From Lepus europaeus (Eukaryota; Chordata; Mammalia; Lagomorpha; Leporidae), in assembly GCF_033115175.1 (NCBI RefSeq), contig NC_084850.1, forward strand, positions 21,979,218 through 22,043,217: a stretch of 64,000 bases of DNA, read 5' to 3'. The notes beneath the pieces are model-generated. The model was not told the DNA's origin, made no database searches, and saw only the letters and a program-made list of their open reading frames with translations. Position numbers and translations under genes: made by a program. This document shows, piece after piece, positions 45,772 through 57,759 of this stretch; positions within the stretch are counted from its first letter, which is position 1, and each line of letters starts with the position of its first letter.

Positions 45772-47052
45772 AATGCAAATTAGCGTAGTAGAAAGAACTT
45801 AGAAACTGGCTCCTGGGTGATGGAGCCTAAATTTAATGGCTGGCTCTCCTAAAGGAGTTCTACAGACACTTCCAGCTTTAGAATTCTTCAACTTCTTTAA
45901 TCCTATGACTATAACTGGTAAACTGACACATTTAATTTTTAGTGTAGACGACAGAATTCTGTAAGAAAGCAACTGCACACGCGAAAACACAATGGTTTCA
46001 AAGAAAAAGTGTTTTGAAATGAATAGGTTAATATTAATACCTGTACTTTTAATATGTCTGATTTTTTTCTAGCTCTTTTGGATTGGACTACTGTTTATTC
46101 ATTCTCTAAACTGACTAAAACATCAGGGCTTAATGCAACGTGAGCTGCTTTTGGTAAAACAAACCATGCAGACTTCCTTAAGACTAATTCTGCCAAATGC
46201 CCTTCTGTCTTGACCTATAAATTCCTGCTATTCCAGTCTTGGGCTCCACTTTTAGGCAAGACTGCCAAGTGCACAGAATTCTATTCATTTTGACAGCAAT
46301 TTCATGATGAGAACCTAATGTCAACAATAGAAAATTTCATGCCGCCAAATGTATTGTTCTGAAGATTCTGACCCAAGTGTAGTTGAAAACTTAGCATACT
46401 AAATCACAACCAGTTTTCCATATTAATAAAACTTAGAGAATTTTTTTCCAAAAGTTTTTCCTATTCAAAGGGAATCCTTAACATACAGCTTTCCTAAAGC
46501 ACTGACATCTCTGATCAATAACTGCTTCTGACTGAATAGGGCATAAAAGACTTAAGCAACATGTGGAAGGCTTCCTGGCATCTGAAGCTACCAAACCTGA
46601 ACTGCAGCTACCCCTAGAGGGTGGGAAGAAGGTGCTCACAGGATTCATTTCATACGGTGATTCACTTGTAATAGATTTGTACCACCACTGAGAAAAATCA
46701 AAGTATGTCTGCATCTATTTTATCAGTGCACGCAAATATAATTTTCTCCTGGTAATGAAAAATGGCAAATGTTGTATATATCTTTAATTAATATGTTCTT
46801 TTATTATTTGTAGCAATGTTGGAGAATACAGAAAAGCAGGCACACATACATACACACACACACACACAAAAGAATTTCCTTCATAATCCCATGCCCTGAA
46901 ATAACTACCTTTTTGGTGTATTATCTCATCCTTTTTTAAGCCACAGAAGCTTAAATAACATAGGCCGCGCTACAGGCCATGAAATGATGGAACAAACCTG
47001 ATCCCTACAGATACTGAACATGCCTGCTGCCTACTCCTCAAAAAAGACAAAG

Positions 47053-47408
47053 GAGACCGACATTGTGGTGTAGTGGGTAAAGCCGCCACCTGTGATGTTG
47101 GCATCCAATATGGGTGCCAGTTTCAGTCCCAGCTGCTCTACTTCCAATCCAGCTCCCTGTTAATGACCTGTGAAAAAGCAGTGCATGATGGCCCAAGTGC
47201 TTGGACCCCTGCCACCCTTGTGGGAGACCCGGAAGAAGCTCCAGGCTCCTGGTTTCTGCCTGGCCCAGTTCCGGCCATTGCAGCCACTTGGGGAGTGAAC
47301 CAGGGAATGGAAGACCTCAGTGTCTCTGTGTCACCTTCTCTTTCTCTCTCTCTGTAACTTTGACTTTCAACTAACTAACTAAATAAATAAATGTTTTTTT
47401 TAAAAAAC
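47053..47408 (+). repeat. C-SINE type A in the CCDC160 intron
   Basis: Complete element, opposite strand to the gene. Confidence 0.85.
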
Positions 47409-48319
47409 AAAACAGGTAAGGTACGCACTATCCTTAAGGGTAAATCCCTACTGGCAACTACTTTGCTTTGAGGAAAGAGAATAGTGTAGATATTCTTAAA
47501 AAAAGAACACTTTGGAGATGAAGTTCGGTGAAGGTGTAAAAATCACTGGTTCAGAAGGCAGAAAGCAAGGTCTATTAAAGTTTAGTCAATAAGACCGTAT
47601 TGATTAACTCAGACTTGAAATTCACAGTACGTATTTGCCACGGGAGCATCATCTCCTTTCTCTTGCAACAGTGCTTCCTGATTTTTCTTATTCTAGTAGT
47701 CACCCAGAAGCCTCTGTGACCTCACTGTTCTTAAAAAGAAAGTTCATCAGAATCCTGGCTTCTCTCTTGCTATAAATCTGAGTGCAAATGAGTAGACATT
47801 ATTGTAGTAATCATAAAGGAAAAGAAACAGAGACAGCATTAAAGAGGGCAGTGACAATTGCCAGTCAAATCTTCCCCCAGATAATTCTGTAGAAGATAAA
47901 AATGTTTCTCATTAGGTAGCAATGGCAGAGCGAGTACTAGTCCTCTTCCCTAATTCTGAATGAAAGGCATTGGTGGGATTGCTAAGGAACAGGGTAAGCA
48001 CAGGGGCACTGCAAGGGGAGGCCACTTGGAGACAGCAATAGGGACATCCCTGAGATAGAGATCTGAGTAGAGATAAAGGCTAAAACAGAGACCGCTGTTG
48101 ATTAATCATTTTGCTCCTTGAAAAAGGGACCTCTTCATCCAACCCTCCCACAAATCTTTGACCGACCACACACACATACCCCACACACTTTTTTTTTTAA
48201 TCTTTCACTACATTTCTTCCCTGAGTCTCTGTGTAATTTCCTGGGAGTCGGGAAGAAAATGCTTTCCAACGAACCCTGTAAGCCAATGCTTTTCATAGAG
48301 CTGGCAAGAGTCCACGTAT

Positions 48320-48420
48320 CTTCTAACTGAAGCTCAGAGAGAAGTGAAGTGACCTGAGCAAGGCTACCAGCCTGTAGTTGTGCAACTGGGACCCTGTCTC
48401 CCAGGTCAGTGTTTGCTTTA
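48320..48420. mobile_element. MIR SINE relic
   Basis: 'gaagctcagagagaagtgaagtgacctgagcaaggct' followed by 'actgggaccctgtctccc' matches the MIR core. It is in the CCDC160 intron. Confidence 0.55.
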
Positions 48421-50997
48421 ACAATCTTCCTTATTCATCTGCTAAGTTCCATTTCACAAATTGGAAAAAAAAAAAACCACACTATTTTCAGAGCTTAGGT
48501 AGCTTTTAAAGGGCCACAAAAGGAGAGAGGAAGAAATGAAGGGGGTGGTAGGGCAAGGAGAATTGCATGTCGCATATCAAAGGACACAAAGAGAAAGGTT
48601 TGAAAAGCCGTTTGGAATTTCCCTCCCATGGCTTACACAGGACAGGGTCAAGGGGTCTCTGAGCTGCTCCTTTTTTTTCTCTCTCTCTTTCATTGACAAG
48701 ATATCTTTTAAGTGCTTGTTCCCAAATCCAGTCACAGAGTGTGGCAAAGCCCAGCCTGGGGGGGCGGGGGCAGCTGCCAGTGTCATTTTCCCATTGCAAT
48801 GGCACCGTTTGTTTTTATGCAACACAAGTATGGCATTAGTATTCTCTGGCAAGGATGAGGACCATGCTTTGAAACGACACTCCTCTACTCTGGCCTAGCA
48901 GCCATTTTGTTCTCAGTAAACCTGGCTGGGTAATTTGTTGCAGCAGAAGGCAAGCCAAACCAGAAGTCATTATTGAGAGTGTAAGCAGGCTTTTGTAGCG
49001 GGTGTGTTGCAAACATTACCGTAAATGCCTACCAAAACACTACACCGGATACTGAAAGACTGAAAGGGAAGGGAAGGAGGCCCAAGAGAAATGAAAAATG
49101 GAAAGAAAAAAGCCAGGACACAGACAGGAAAATAGTATGAGGTCACATGAGTGGTCCTCTAAGACAGAGAGCCCCCAGAAGTCCTTGCGACTGCACTGTT
49201 AGGGCATAAGTGTCTATAATTTGACTACTATATCTATTTATTTGTGTCTGACATGAATTAATAATGGATTCCTGATGCTTCTAGTTAGTGTTTCACTGAA
49301 AACATCACCATTCATCCGCTATTATCTGCTATGGCCTTTTTTTTTTCTTTTGCAGTATCAAAGTAGTAGGACATTTTTGTAGAGTAAGGGATCTTTTGTG
49401 TCATGGAAGTGGTTTTTAGTAACATAAAGAATTTGGGAACCACTATAAGACAAGTAGAAAATGAATTTATAAGGTAACACCATCTAATATAATACAAATG
49501 TTGAAAGCTAAGTGGAGATTGATTATTTATTATAGATCTAAGTATACTGTTCCATTAAAATCTTAGGTAAATGCATGTCAACTCTCAGGTAGCTCCAGAA
49601 GTATATGGTTTATTGTGAAAGAGAAAGCCACAAAACCACCTCACATTCCCTTTCTAGCTAGGGCCCTGGGGAGCATAAACTACTAAGTGGATATGAAATT
49701 TAATTGTTTTCTAAAATATTCACATTTTAAAGCACACAGGGAACACTGATTAGATAAATCAGATTTTTTTTGTTGTTGTCTTATCCCATTTGCATTAGAA
49801 TTGGGTTTCAAAGTTTCAGGACCATGTCTTTGCATAAATCCAGATCTGCATGCACAATGTAATTATTCCTTCAGGAAAGGGGTCGGCAAGGACTGAGAAA
49901 CAGTTCTGCAAGAACTCCAGAGGCTTTTTCCCATCTCAAGAGCCCTTCCTCTTGAACTTTATAACCTGGGAATGATGGCTGCAAAGGCCGTCTCCAACTG
50001 TGGGGAGCAACCTTCCTCCACTGTCCTCAGCCACTCAGCCCCCCTCAACCAGAGGTGTGGCTTGTAGTCATGCCCAGGGGCAGTAAGGTGCAGACAAAGG
50101 CCCTGCCCTAGCCCATCCGTGGTGTCAGTCCTCCAGATCTTCAGAAAAACTGCTGGGCCAAAGTAGGAAAATAGTCTGCCCCACAGGAAGTCACTAGCCT
50201 TGCTTCATTGCTGAACTGTCCAATTTCTTTGCACTTAAAAGCAATGGTTCTCCATCTTTTTTTTCTCTGCGCCCACCTTTTCCAGGTACAAAACTGGCAT
50301 CATTACCCTGTCTCCTTACTAGAAGATGCTGACTTGCCCCCTCCACACACCCCAGCCCCATGAGGGAGCTTCCTCATTCTCCACCGTTTCACTGGTTTGC
50401 AGAAGGCCATTGAACACCAAAATGACGACCTACATTAACTGTCTGATGTCAACGTGGATCAATATATCTTAATGTGCAAAATCATACGGGAGAAAAAGGA
50501 GAAAAAATCCTCAAGAAAGGAAATAAATATGAACTATGGTAGAAAAAAAAGAATAAAAACTACAGGAAGACATACCTTCTAGGAGCCTCCAATCCTTCAC
50601 GTGTAAAAAAGAGATAACAAACCTGTTACACAGGTAGCAAGAGAAATGACTGAAAGTGGAAATGTAAATAATCTTTAAAGAGTACTGTAAACAAGGACTT
50701 GGGTTCCTTTTCAAGTTTTCCTTAATCCTCTCTTCCAACATACACCAGCCAATTAAACAACCAACACAGGTGTGTGCTTCAAAGTTACCTACCTGAAGAT
50801 CTCAGACCTCAGTAAAAGTCAGTTCGAAGAAAAATGTAGGTTCTACTTTAGTAACTGATTTAGGGGAACCTAAACTCCAATCTTAATCTAACCCGTTTCC
50901 CCAAGGAAGAATCAGCCCTAACTCTCGTAAATCACTTGTTGACGTCCCCAGATTTCTGAAGCTCAGTGGACTCTATCTAAACAGAAAACTGGTCATG

Positions 50998-51134
50998 GAG
51001 AATGGGACTGGGAATGGGAGAGGGAGGAGGAGGTGGGGTGGGAGTGGCGATGGCAGGGTGGGTATGGTGGGAAGAATCACTATATTCCTAAAGTTGTACT
51101 CATTAAATAAAAAGGTTTCTTTGGGGAAAAAAGA
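50998..51134 (+). mobile_element. 137-bp L1 3'-end insertion with 20-bp target duplication
   Basis: Exact 20-bp duplicates (taaacagaaaactggtcatg, 50978-50997 and 51135-51154) bracket a fragment that is almost only the L1 G-rich polypurine tract plus 'actcattaaataaaaagg'. The 3' end resembles that of the 5.1-kb element at 10878. It lies in the CCDC160 intron, opposite to the gene. Confidence 0.85.
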
Positions 51135-51506
51135 TAAACAGAAAACTGGTCATGTCCTCTACAACCTAAGATATTTGCATGCTTCTTGCCAACTGCTTCA
51201 CCAAAGACTTTGCAAATATCTCAGTGTCTTCAGAGCCACCAAGAATTTCTTTAGAATACTATCATTGGAAAGTGGTTTGCAGATTAGTGGAGGGGAGTTA
51301 CACTCCCCTTTTGCCTGGGCTTCCACAGCATTTTGTACACACCTTTATTGGATCAATATGCCAACAGCACTTGGTCTCTTACTTTTCGCATCCCTGCCAC
51401 CTAACACCTAACAGTCCTTGACAAATATTTGTTGAGTGGATGACCCTAAATCTTCCTGAAAACTCTAATGCTCTGGTTCTAGCTGAGGGTTTTTCTAAGT
51501 GTAATG

Positions 51507-51538
<32 letters not shown>

Positions 51539-51539
51539 T

Positions 51540-51861
51540 TTTTGACAGGCAGAGTGGACAGTGAGAGAGAGAGAGACAGAGAGAAAGGTCTTCCTTTTTG
51601 CCGTTGGTTCACCCTCCAATGGCCACTGAGGCCAGCGCATCGCGCTGATCCGAAGCCAGGAGCCAGGTGCTTCTCCTGGTCTCCCATGGGGTGCAGGGCC
51701 CAAGCACTTGGGCCATCCTCCACTGCCCTCCCGGTCCACAGCAGAGAGCTGGCCTGGAAGAGGGACAACCGGGACAGAATCCGGTGCCCCAACCGGGACT
51801 AGAACCCGGTGTGCCAGCGCCGCAAGGCAGAGGATTAGCCTAGTGAGCCGCGACACCGGCT
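51540..51861 (-). repeat. C-SINE type B in the CCDC160 intron
   Basis: Little diverged; inserted beside a (CT)(TA) run at 51508-51538. Confidence 0.88.
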
Positions 51862-52103
51862 CTATATATTTTCTAAATATAATGTCTCCTCTGTTTTGAG
51901 TGATGTTTTAGGGAAAAGACTTTTATTTTCCCCTTGAACTTTAGTTCGGCTTAGCTATGGTCTTCAAAACACTTTGCTTTCATATTTTTATGAGGCCTTT
52001 AGGAAAGCATACTGACAACGCAGATTGATGATTTAGTTCCAGGTTTGAAGATGTACACTGGGTGAGGCTACGACAGGGTAGCAGCCAACACAACTGTACT
52101 TAC

Positions 52104-52158
52104 AGTTCCTGAGGTCCAAGGTCTTCCACTGAATGTTCTTGCACTCCTCCAGCTTGAA
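52104..52158 (-). other. CCDC160: candidate 55-nt non-coding exon of CCDC160
   Basis: On the minus strand this segment is preceded by a strong acceptor (ttttttttctAG, AG at 52160-52159) and followed by a near-perfect donor (ACT|gtaagtac, 52103-52098). A 55-nt exon between strong signals, on the gene strand and between CpG island and coding exon, is best read as a 5' UTR exon. Joined to the coding exon, the CCDC160 frame is open through it but contains no ATG. This is inferred from splice-site sequence only. Confidence 0.55.
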
Positions 52159-52266
52159 CTAGAAAAAAAAAATTCCACCGCCCTCAGCATAATCAGGAAA
52201 TAACAATGAGCCACAATGCCCAGATCCATGTTTCTATCTGAGCGCTAGATGAAAGTCCCAAGCGAG

Positions 52267-52516
52267 AGGGGCAGGCTTCTGGCCCAGTGGTTAAGCCACC
52301 AGATGGAATATCAGCAGTCCAAGCTTCCTGCTTAATGCGCACCCTGGGAGGCAATAGGTTGATGGCTCAGGAGCTTGGGTCCCTGCCCACCCACATGGCA
52401 GACCCAGATTGAGTTCTGGGTTCCTGGTTTTCCAGGCATTTGGGGGAGTGCCTCAGTGGATGAGCGTTCTCTGTTTTGTGCTCGCTCTCTCTTTCTCTCA
52501 AATAACTATCTTTTAA
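52267..52516 (+). repeat. old, shortened C-SINE type A
   Basis: 'ctggcccagtggttaagccacc .. ctctctttctctcaaataa'; middle deleted. Confidence 0.65.
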
Positions 52517-53465
52517 AACTTACAAGTGATATTTTTAGAACATTATTTGGCCTATTTGGAGTGTGACGCTAAAACACTTGGAGGTCGTTCTCATTTTAAG
52601 TTGTCAACCCATTTTCCCAACTTTTATGCCATTAGATGTTTCCCTAAGCAATGCAAAGAGGACTGAAAAATGTTCACTTCAAAGGTGAGATGCCTCCTCA
52701 CCTTTCCTACCTATTCAACAAATGAGCCGCCCCTGGCGGGTCATTAATGGGCTTGCTAAGAGCCGCATCAGCAAAGGGCTGGAGCCCAGGCCTTGCCTCC
52801 CTCCTTCAGAGCCCTGAAAAGGGAAGTGATCCCAATTTCTTCCTTATCCTTTCCGGCTCTGAACACGTGAAACAGGTGTTCGCTTCCAGGACAAACTGTC
52901 TTCTCTATTGTTTGGCACATACTGAGTAGAGGAGCTACGGACCACGGAAAACTGGGCCTTGTGAATGGTTGATCGCCCCCCAAGTCTTTGTTATTAGTGT
53001 CAAATGATTGCTTTACAGAGATAAGATACGGAGTCCCCTCAATTCTGAAGGCTGGGGCTTTATTAGTATGGGAGTCACATTCCTGCTATAAAGCTGCACC
53101 TTGGTATGCATAGTTCGGGGGTTTTCTCTGTGAATGGTTAACTGAAACTCTTGCCATTGCTGCTTCCAGCCAACACATGGTGGCCCGGGTCCGAGTGCTG
53201 CTCGGGCCCCCAGCGCAGGTGACACTTTCCACCTCCCCAGTCCCGTCCCTGTCGCTGGCCGGTGCCCGGAGAGGCCTGGCCCCGCTCCTCCCTCCACACC
53301 CCAACCCGGTTCTCTCCCCTCCCTGAGACCCCCCAGCTCCGGGCCTGGGGCTCTAAAGACAGGAGGAGGCTCTAAAGCCGGTGGGGTCTTCCCCGGCTCC
53401 CGCCCCGCGGCACCTCGGGCCGGGGAAGCAGAGGGGCGGGTTCGCGTTCCCTTCCGCAGACCTAC

Positions 53466-53640
53466 CTGGAAGCGTGGGTGTGGTCTGGAGAGCCGTGTCC
53501 CCACTTCCCCGAAGCCGGCCACCACCGACGGGAGGCAGCCTCTCCTTCCGTGCCGGCTCCCGCGACCCGGCCGGTCCGGCCGGAGCCACAGCCACTGCAG
53601 TGCAGCGCCAGCGCGGGCCGCGCCGTTGCCTAGCAACCTG
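53466..53640 (-). other. CCDC160: putative first exon of CCDC160 (5' UTR)
   Basis: On the minus strand a good donor (TTCCAG|gtaggt) lies at 53466/53465 inside the CpG island. The exon would run from a start site near 53640 down to 53466. No ATG is seen in this piece on the minus strand, so it would be untranslated. The transcription start is not defined by sequence. Confidence 0.45.
53625..53637. promoter_or_regulatory. RFX X-box palindrome
   Basis: GTTGCCTAGCAAC matches the X-box consensus RYYNYY-N(1)-RRNRAC exactly and is a perfect inverted repeat of GTTGC around CTA. X-boxes are bound by RFX-family factors, which drive ciliary and male germ-cell genes. Its position at the upstream edge of the putative first exon suits a core promoter element of CCDC160. 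Confidence 0.75.
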
Positions 53641-53780
53641 GCCGGTCTGATTTAAAGGGACCGGGGCTCTGGGGACGGGCGCTGCGGGGCCGGCAGCTTG
53701 CCTGTCCGGTAAAGCCCAGCTAGAGGACTGAGCATGCCCGGTGGGGCGGGCACCGCGGCGGCTTCAGCCTGGCATGAAAT

Positions 53781-54954
53781 AAGAACTCAGAAGAACAGAG
53801 CTGAGTCAGGGTGGAAAGAGGTGAGAAACTGCAAGGCAGCCCCGCCCTCCGCGGGATTGTTACGGAGGGGCTGGGTGACTCACAAAGCCATGTGGACACT
53901 GGGATTGGGGGGAAGGGAGGGTACAGAGGGAGCGGTATAGGGTTAATCTCTGGGCTTGCTGTCGGTATCTTAGCGCTCTGGAGGGTTTGGTCCAGGGTTC
54001 CTCACAATATGGGAGTTGTACCCCACCCCACAGCACCACGTACACCCTTAAAGATCTACGCAGGGGCCTAGCCAGAATTTCCGACCTGCACCAAAGCTCT
54101 AAGGACCTTGGGTCAGGACAGCATTGTCCCCTCCTATGGAACAAGGGACTTCTATCTCAGCCCATGGTTTCCTCATGTATCATTCAGAATTTGTCTGAAC
54201 CACTCTTGCCCCCATCCGAATTTGAAACCTATTAGGGGTGACTAGTTGTGCACTATTTTGTCAGTTCCCAAAGTATTCTATTCTTGTTTCAAAAGTTGTT
54301 CACAACTCCCAGGATTTGGTTGTGTGATAAACCCTGTGGCTTTCATTATGATTATAGATTTCAATCATGGTCTTTTGTTGGATAAAGACATTATCTTATC
54401 AGACTTTGATTAGCCTGGCTGCCAATAGGATTCTTCATTCACGCGCAGTGGCCCAGGCCAAGGCTCTGGGACCTGAAGCAATGCTCCTGAGGTGTCTGAA
54501 ATAGTTTCACAAGTGCTGCTGAGGAGAGCTAGTATTTTCTAGGAAACATGAAGGTGAAAGCAAATACCGGCCCTGGGATCTCAAGCGGAAGGACGTTTAA
54601 GCACATTTTAAAAGTAACAGTTGAATTTATCAGGGCTCCCAAAGGAGTGACTTAGGAACAATGCCAGAATACATTTCAAAAGGTCTAGGGAGCCGGATCT
54701 GACAAGTGTTTGGGAGCTGGCAAGGGTGCATTCAGGTGCCCTGAGACCTACTTCTGTCTCCTTTCTTCCTTCTTAGAGAACCAAAGTCAACACGGTGGGA
54801 GGGAGGGCGAGGCCTAATGTCAGTGTGTATTTTATTATGGACCCCATCCAAATGAGCCTGCAGGATTCTGACCAAACTTCTTCCCAGGATGTTAAGTCTC
54901 CAGACTTGCAATAATCATTTGTTACAATTCTTTGAATATAATAAAGGAATCTTC
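53781..54954. other. unique-looking region upstream of the CpG island
   Basis: No gene, repeat or second promoter recognised beyond the fading edge of the island. Confidence 0.45.
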
Positions 54955-55022
54955 TTAATTGCTCTGGGCTTCAGTTTCCCCAATTAAATGGGAATAATAA
55001 TTGTATCTAACTTATAAGGATT
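54955..55022. mobile_element. MIR SINE relic, cut by a SINE fragment
   Basis: 'gggcttcagtttccccaatt..atgggaataataat' is the MIR core; it stops where a C-SINE fragment begins. Confidence 0.6.
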
Positions 55023-55162
55023 GACTTGGGCCATCTTCTACTGCTTTCCCAGGCCATAGCAGAGAACTGGATTGGAAGTGGAGCAGCCAGGACTTGAAGG
55101 AGCACCCATATGGGATGCACTGCAGGTGACAGCTTTACTCACTACCCCACAGCGCCGGCCCC
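55023..55162 (-). repeat. C-SINE type A lacking its 3' half
   Basis: Only the tRNA-like 5' half remains, abutting a MIR relic; the 3' tail is missing, so a deletion joined the two. Confidence 0.8.
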
Positions 55163-55189
55163 TGGAGGTGCTTCATTCTAATCTGTGCC

Positions 55190-55440
55190 CTTACCTGGTG
55201 TTCTACCCTCCTGTCCACATGGCTGTCCTACCTCTGTGTGTCTGTGTGCTCCAATCCCCCTCCTCTTATAAAGACACCAGCTGTTGGATTCAGGCCTATC
55301 CTAGTGAAAAATGACCTCACCTAAACTTGATGACATCTGTAAAGTCCCTATTTGTAAATAAGGTCACATCCATAGGTACTGAGGGGTTAGGACTTGAATG
55401 TATCTCTTTGCAGGACACAATTCAACCCACAACACCTGCC
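55190..55440. mobile_element. old mammalian interspersed repeat (family not named)
   Basis: The run 'tgacctcacctaaacttgat', 'tccctatttgtaaataaggtcac' and 'gacacaattcaacccac' is a widespread ancient mammalian repeat motif. I cannot assign the family from sequence alone. Confidence 0.5.
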
Positions 55441-55489
55441 TGCCACCTGTTCTCAGCACAGTATCCACACAAATCATTGCAAAAATATT

Positions 55490-56085
55490 AAGTCAGCTTA
55501 TGGTACCACTCTGCTCAAAAGCCTACGGAGGCTTTCAATTTGACTTCCAGTAAAAGCCAAAGTTCTTCTAATAGGCTTAAAGGCTCTACCTGATTTTTCA
55601 CAAGAACTCCCTAGCCCCACCCCCACCCCCATGACACCTTTCTCACCTTTTGTCTGAACCCTTTTTCCTTGCTGGCACCACTCTGGCACCACAGGCTTCC
55701 TTGTTGTTTTCAGAATATGCAAACGCCCTCCCACTGCTAGGGAATTTGCTCAGTCAGTTCCCTTTGCCTCGAGTGCTCTCCTCTGAGAGACTCACATCTT
55801 TTACTTTTTTTTTTAACCTCCCTCAAGTTTTTTGTTGAAAGTTTGGTTTCTCAGTGAGGCCTATGCTGATCCTTGCATTTAGTACTACCAATCTTCAACT
55901 CTCCCGAACTCCCACCGCTCCTTAGCCTGCTACTAGCTTTTCTATGCCACTTGTTTTCTAACACACTCTGTTATGTTATCTTCTATTCTCCCGGCAACCT
56001 CTGCTCCACAGGCTGCACTACAACATCGTTGGCACTTGGTAGGCACTGAACAGATTTTTGGTGAATGAATGAATGAATGAAGCTC
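55490..56085 (+). mobile_element. L2 LINE 3' relic
   Basis: 'ctcaaaagcctacggaggctttc' through '..ttggcacttggtaggcactgaacag' and a (gaat)n end match the L2 3' region. No open frame remains. Confidence 0.7.
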
Positions 56086-56483
56086 CTACGAGGTGAGAGC
56101 ACTGTTTCTTCTAAGCTTCACAACAATCTCATAATGTAGGTGATGGAACAAGGACATAAGCCTCAGCCATTCTCACTCACTGCCCAAAAGATAGATAAAC
56201 ATTGGAATGTATTCCTTGCCCTTGAATTTCAACTGGGTCTCACACCCTATGGCCTTTACACCCTCTGCCCTCCGAATCATTCCCATATGAAAGACCAGTT
56301 CCAGGAATTCACCTCTGCCTGCTGCCCCCTACCCCCACCCCCATCCCTCGCCAGGCCCCTGGCAGTTGGGGCCTTCTGCCATGTGTTCCATTAATTTGCA
56401 CGCCGGCTGTTGGTCACTCACCTCTACGAATTTATGTTCTCTGAATCAATTCAGTCCGGCTGTATATTCGTACCCTCCTCCTG

Positions 56484-56738
56484 TGTTCTATCCACTGGTT
56501 CACTCACCAATTGGGCGCAACAGCCAGAGCTGTGCTGATCTGAAGCCAGGAGCCAGGAGCTTCTTCTGGGTCTCCCATGTGGGTGCAGGGGCCCAAGGAC
56601 TTGAGCCATCTTCTGGTTTCCCAGGCCATAGCAGAGAGCTGGATCAGAAGTGGAGCAGCTGGGACTCGATCCAGAGCCATATGAGATGCTGGCACTGCAG
56701 GTGGCGACTTTACCCGCTACGCCACAGCACCAGCCCCC
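56484..56738 (-). repeat. C-SINE type A lacking its 3' tail
   Basis: Starts at 'gttctatccactggttcactc' without the CT-rich part or A tail. Confidence 0.8.
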
Positions 56739-56799
56739 TACACTTAATATTTTTATATTTTGTTTTCAGTTTGTGTAATTCAAAAAAGTTTTTATTTAA

Positions 56800-57012
56800 T
56801 AATCGAGGAGGGCATGTATGGTGCAGTGGGTAAGTTGCTGCTTGGGACACGTACATCCCATGCTGGAGTGCCTGAGTTGGGTCCTGGATACCTGGGATGG
56901 CTTCCTGGCTCCCAGATTCATCCTGGTCCTTCCCTGGGCCTCTGCAGGCATTTGAGGAATGAACCAGGGGATGGAAGATTCTCTCTGCCTCTCACATAAA
57001 TAAGCAAATACA
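56800..57012 (+). repeat. old, diverged C-SINE
   Basis: 'atggtgcagtgggtaagttgctgc .. tgaaccaggggatggaagattctctctgcctctca'. Confidence 0.6.
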
Positions 57013-57079
57013 AACTAAAGAACAAACAGCTGAATACAGCCTCACCACTTTCTTTCAATTTCTCTATTCTTTTGCTTTC

Positions 57080-57138
57080 TTTTTTTAAAAAATATTTTAT
57101 TTATCTATTTGAAAGTTAGAATTACACAGAGAGAGGAG

Positions 57139-57190
<52 letters not shown>

Positions 57191-57405
57191 CTTCCATCCG
57201 ATGGTTCACTCTCTAACTGGCCACAACAGCCAGAGCTGCACTGATCCAAAGGAGTCAGGAGTGTCTTCCAGGTCTCCCACATGGGTGCAGGGACCCAAGC
57301 ACTTGGGCCATCGTCCACTGCTTTCCCAAGCCATAGCAGTTTGCTGGATTGGAAGTGGAGCAGCTAGGACTGGAACCAGTGCCCACGTGGGATGCTGGCA
57401 CTGCA
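57080..57405 (-). repeat. C-SINE type A with long (GA)n
   Basis: Its internal GA tract has expanded to about 50 bp (57139-57188); the 5' tip is missing. Confidence 0.85.
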
Positions 57406-57420
57406 CCCCATTTCTTTTTT

Positions 57421-57759
57421 AAAAAAAGATTTTTTTTTAAGACAGAGTTACAGAGAGAGAAGGAGAGGGAGAAGGAGGGGAGAGAGAGAGAGAGAGAGAG
57501 AGGTCTTCCACCTGCTGGTTCACTCCCCAAATGGCCGTGATGACCGGAGCTGGGCCAATCCAAATCTAGGAGCCTGGAGCTTCTTCCGGGTCTCCCACGC
57601 GGGTGCAGGGGCCCAAGCACTTGGGCCATCTTCTATTGCTTTCCCAGGCCATAGCAGAGAGTGGGATCGGAAGTGGAGCAGCCGGGACTGGAACCGGCGC
57701 ACATATGGGATGCCGGCACTGCAGGCAGTGGCTTATCCCACTATGCCATAGTGCCTGCC
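57421..57759 (-). repeat. C-SINE type A
   Basis: Flanked by ccc(c/t)atttctttt on both sides; adjoins the preceding SINE. Confidence 0.85.

Larger units (their letters stand above)
45772..52097 (-). other. CCDC160: putative CCDC160 intron
   Basis: Between the coding-exon acceptor and the donor of the 55-nt candidate exon. Contains a MIR, two C-SINEs and a tiny L1 end. Long parts (about 45.8-47.0, 48.4-50.97 kb) are repeat-poor and unique-looking; I found no RNA gene or further exon there. Confidence 0.5.
53150..53780. promoter_or_regulatory. CpG island, likely CCDC160 promoter
   Basis: This is the only stretch in the window dense in CpG dinucleotides and GC-rich boxes, against an AT-rich, CpG-poor background. 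It lies about 8 kb upstream of the CCDC160 coding exon. It contains a perfect X-box and a minus-strand donor site. No second gene could be recognised on the plus-strand side. Confidence 0.85.

Noticed and set aside
51500-51540. (CT)n(TA)n run as a regulatory element
   Set aside because: Simple sequence next to a SINE insertion; no further support.
53013-53636. 207-codon minus-strand frame in the CpG island
   Set aside because: It has no ATG (starts at TTG), is Arg/Pro/Gly-rich as expected of GC-rich non-coding DNA, and runs through a good splice donor. It matches no family I know.
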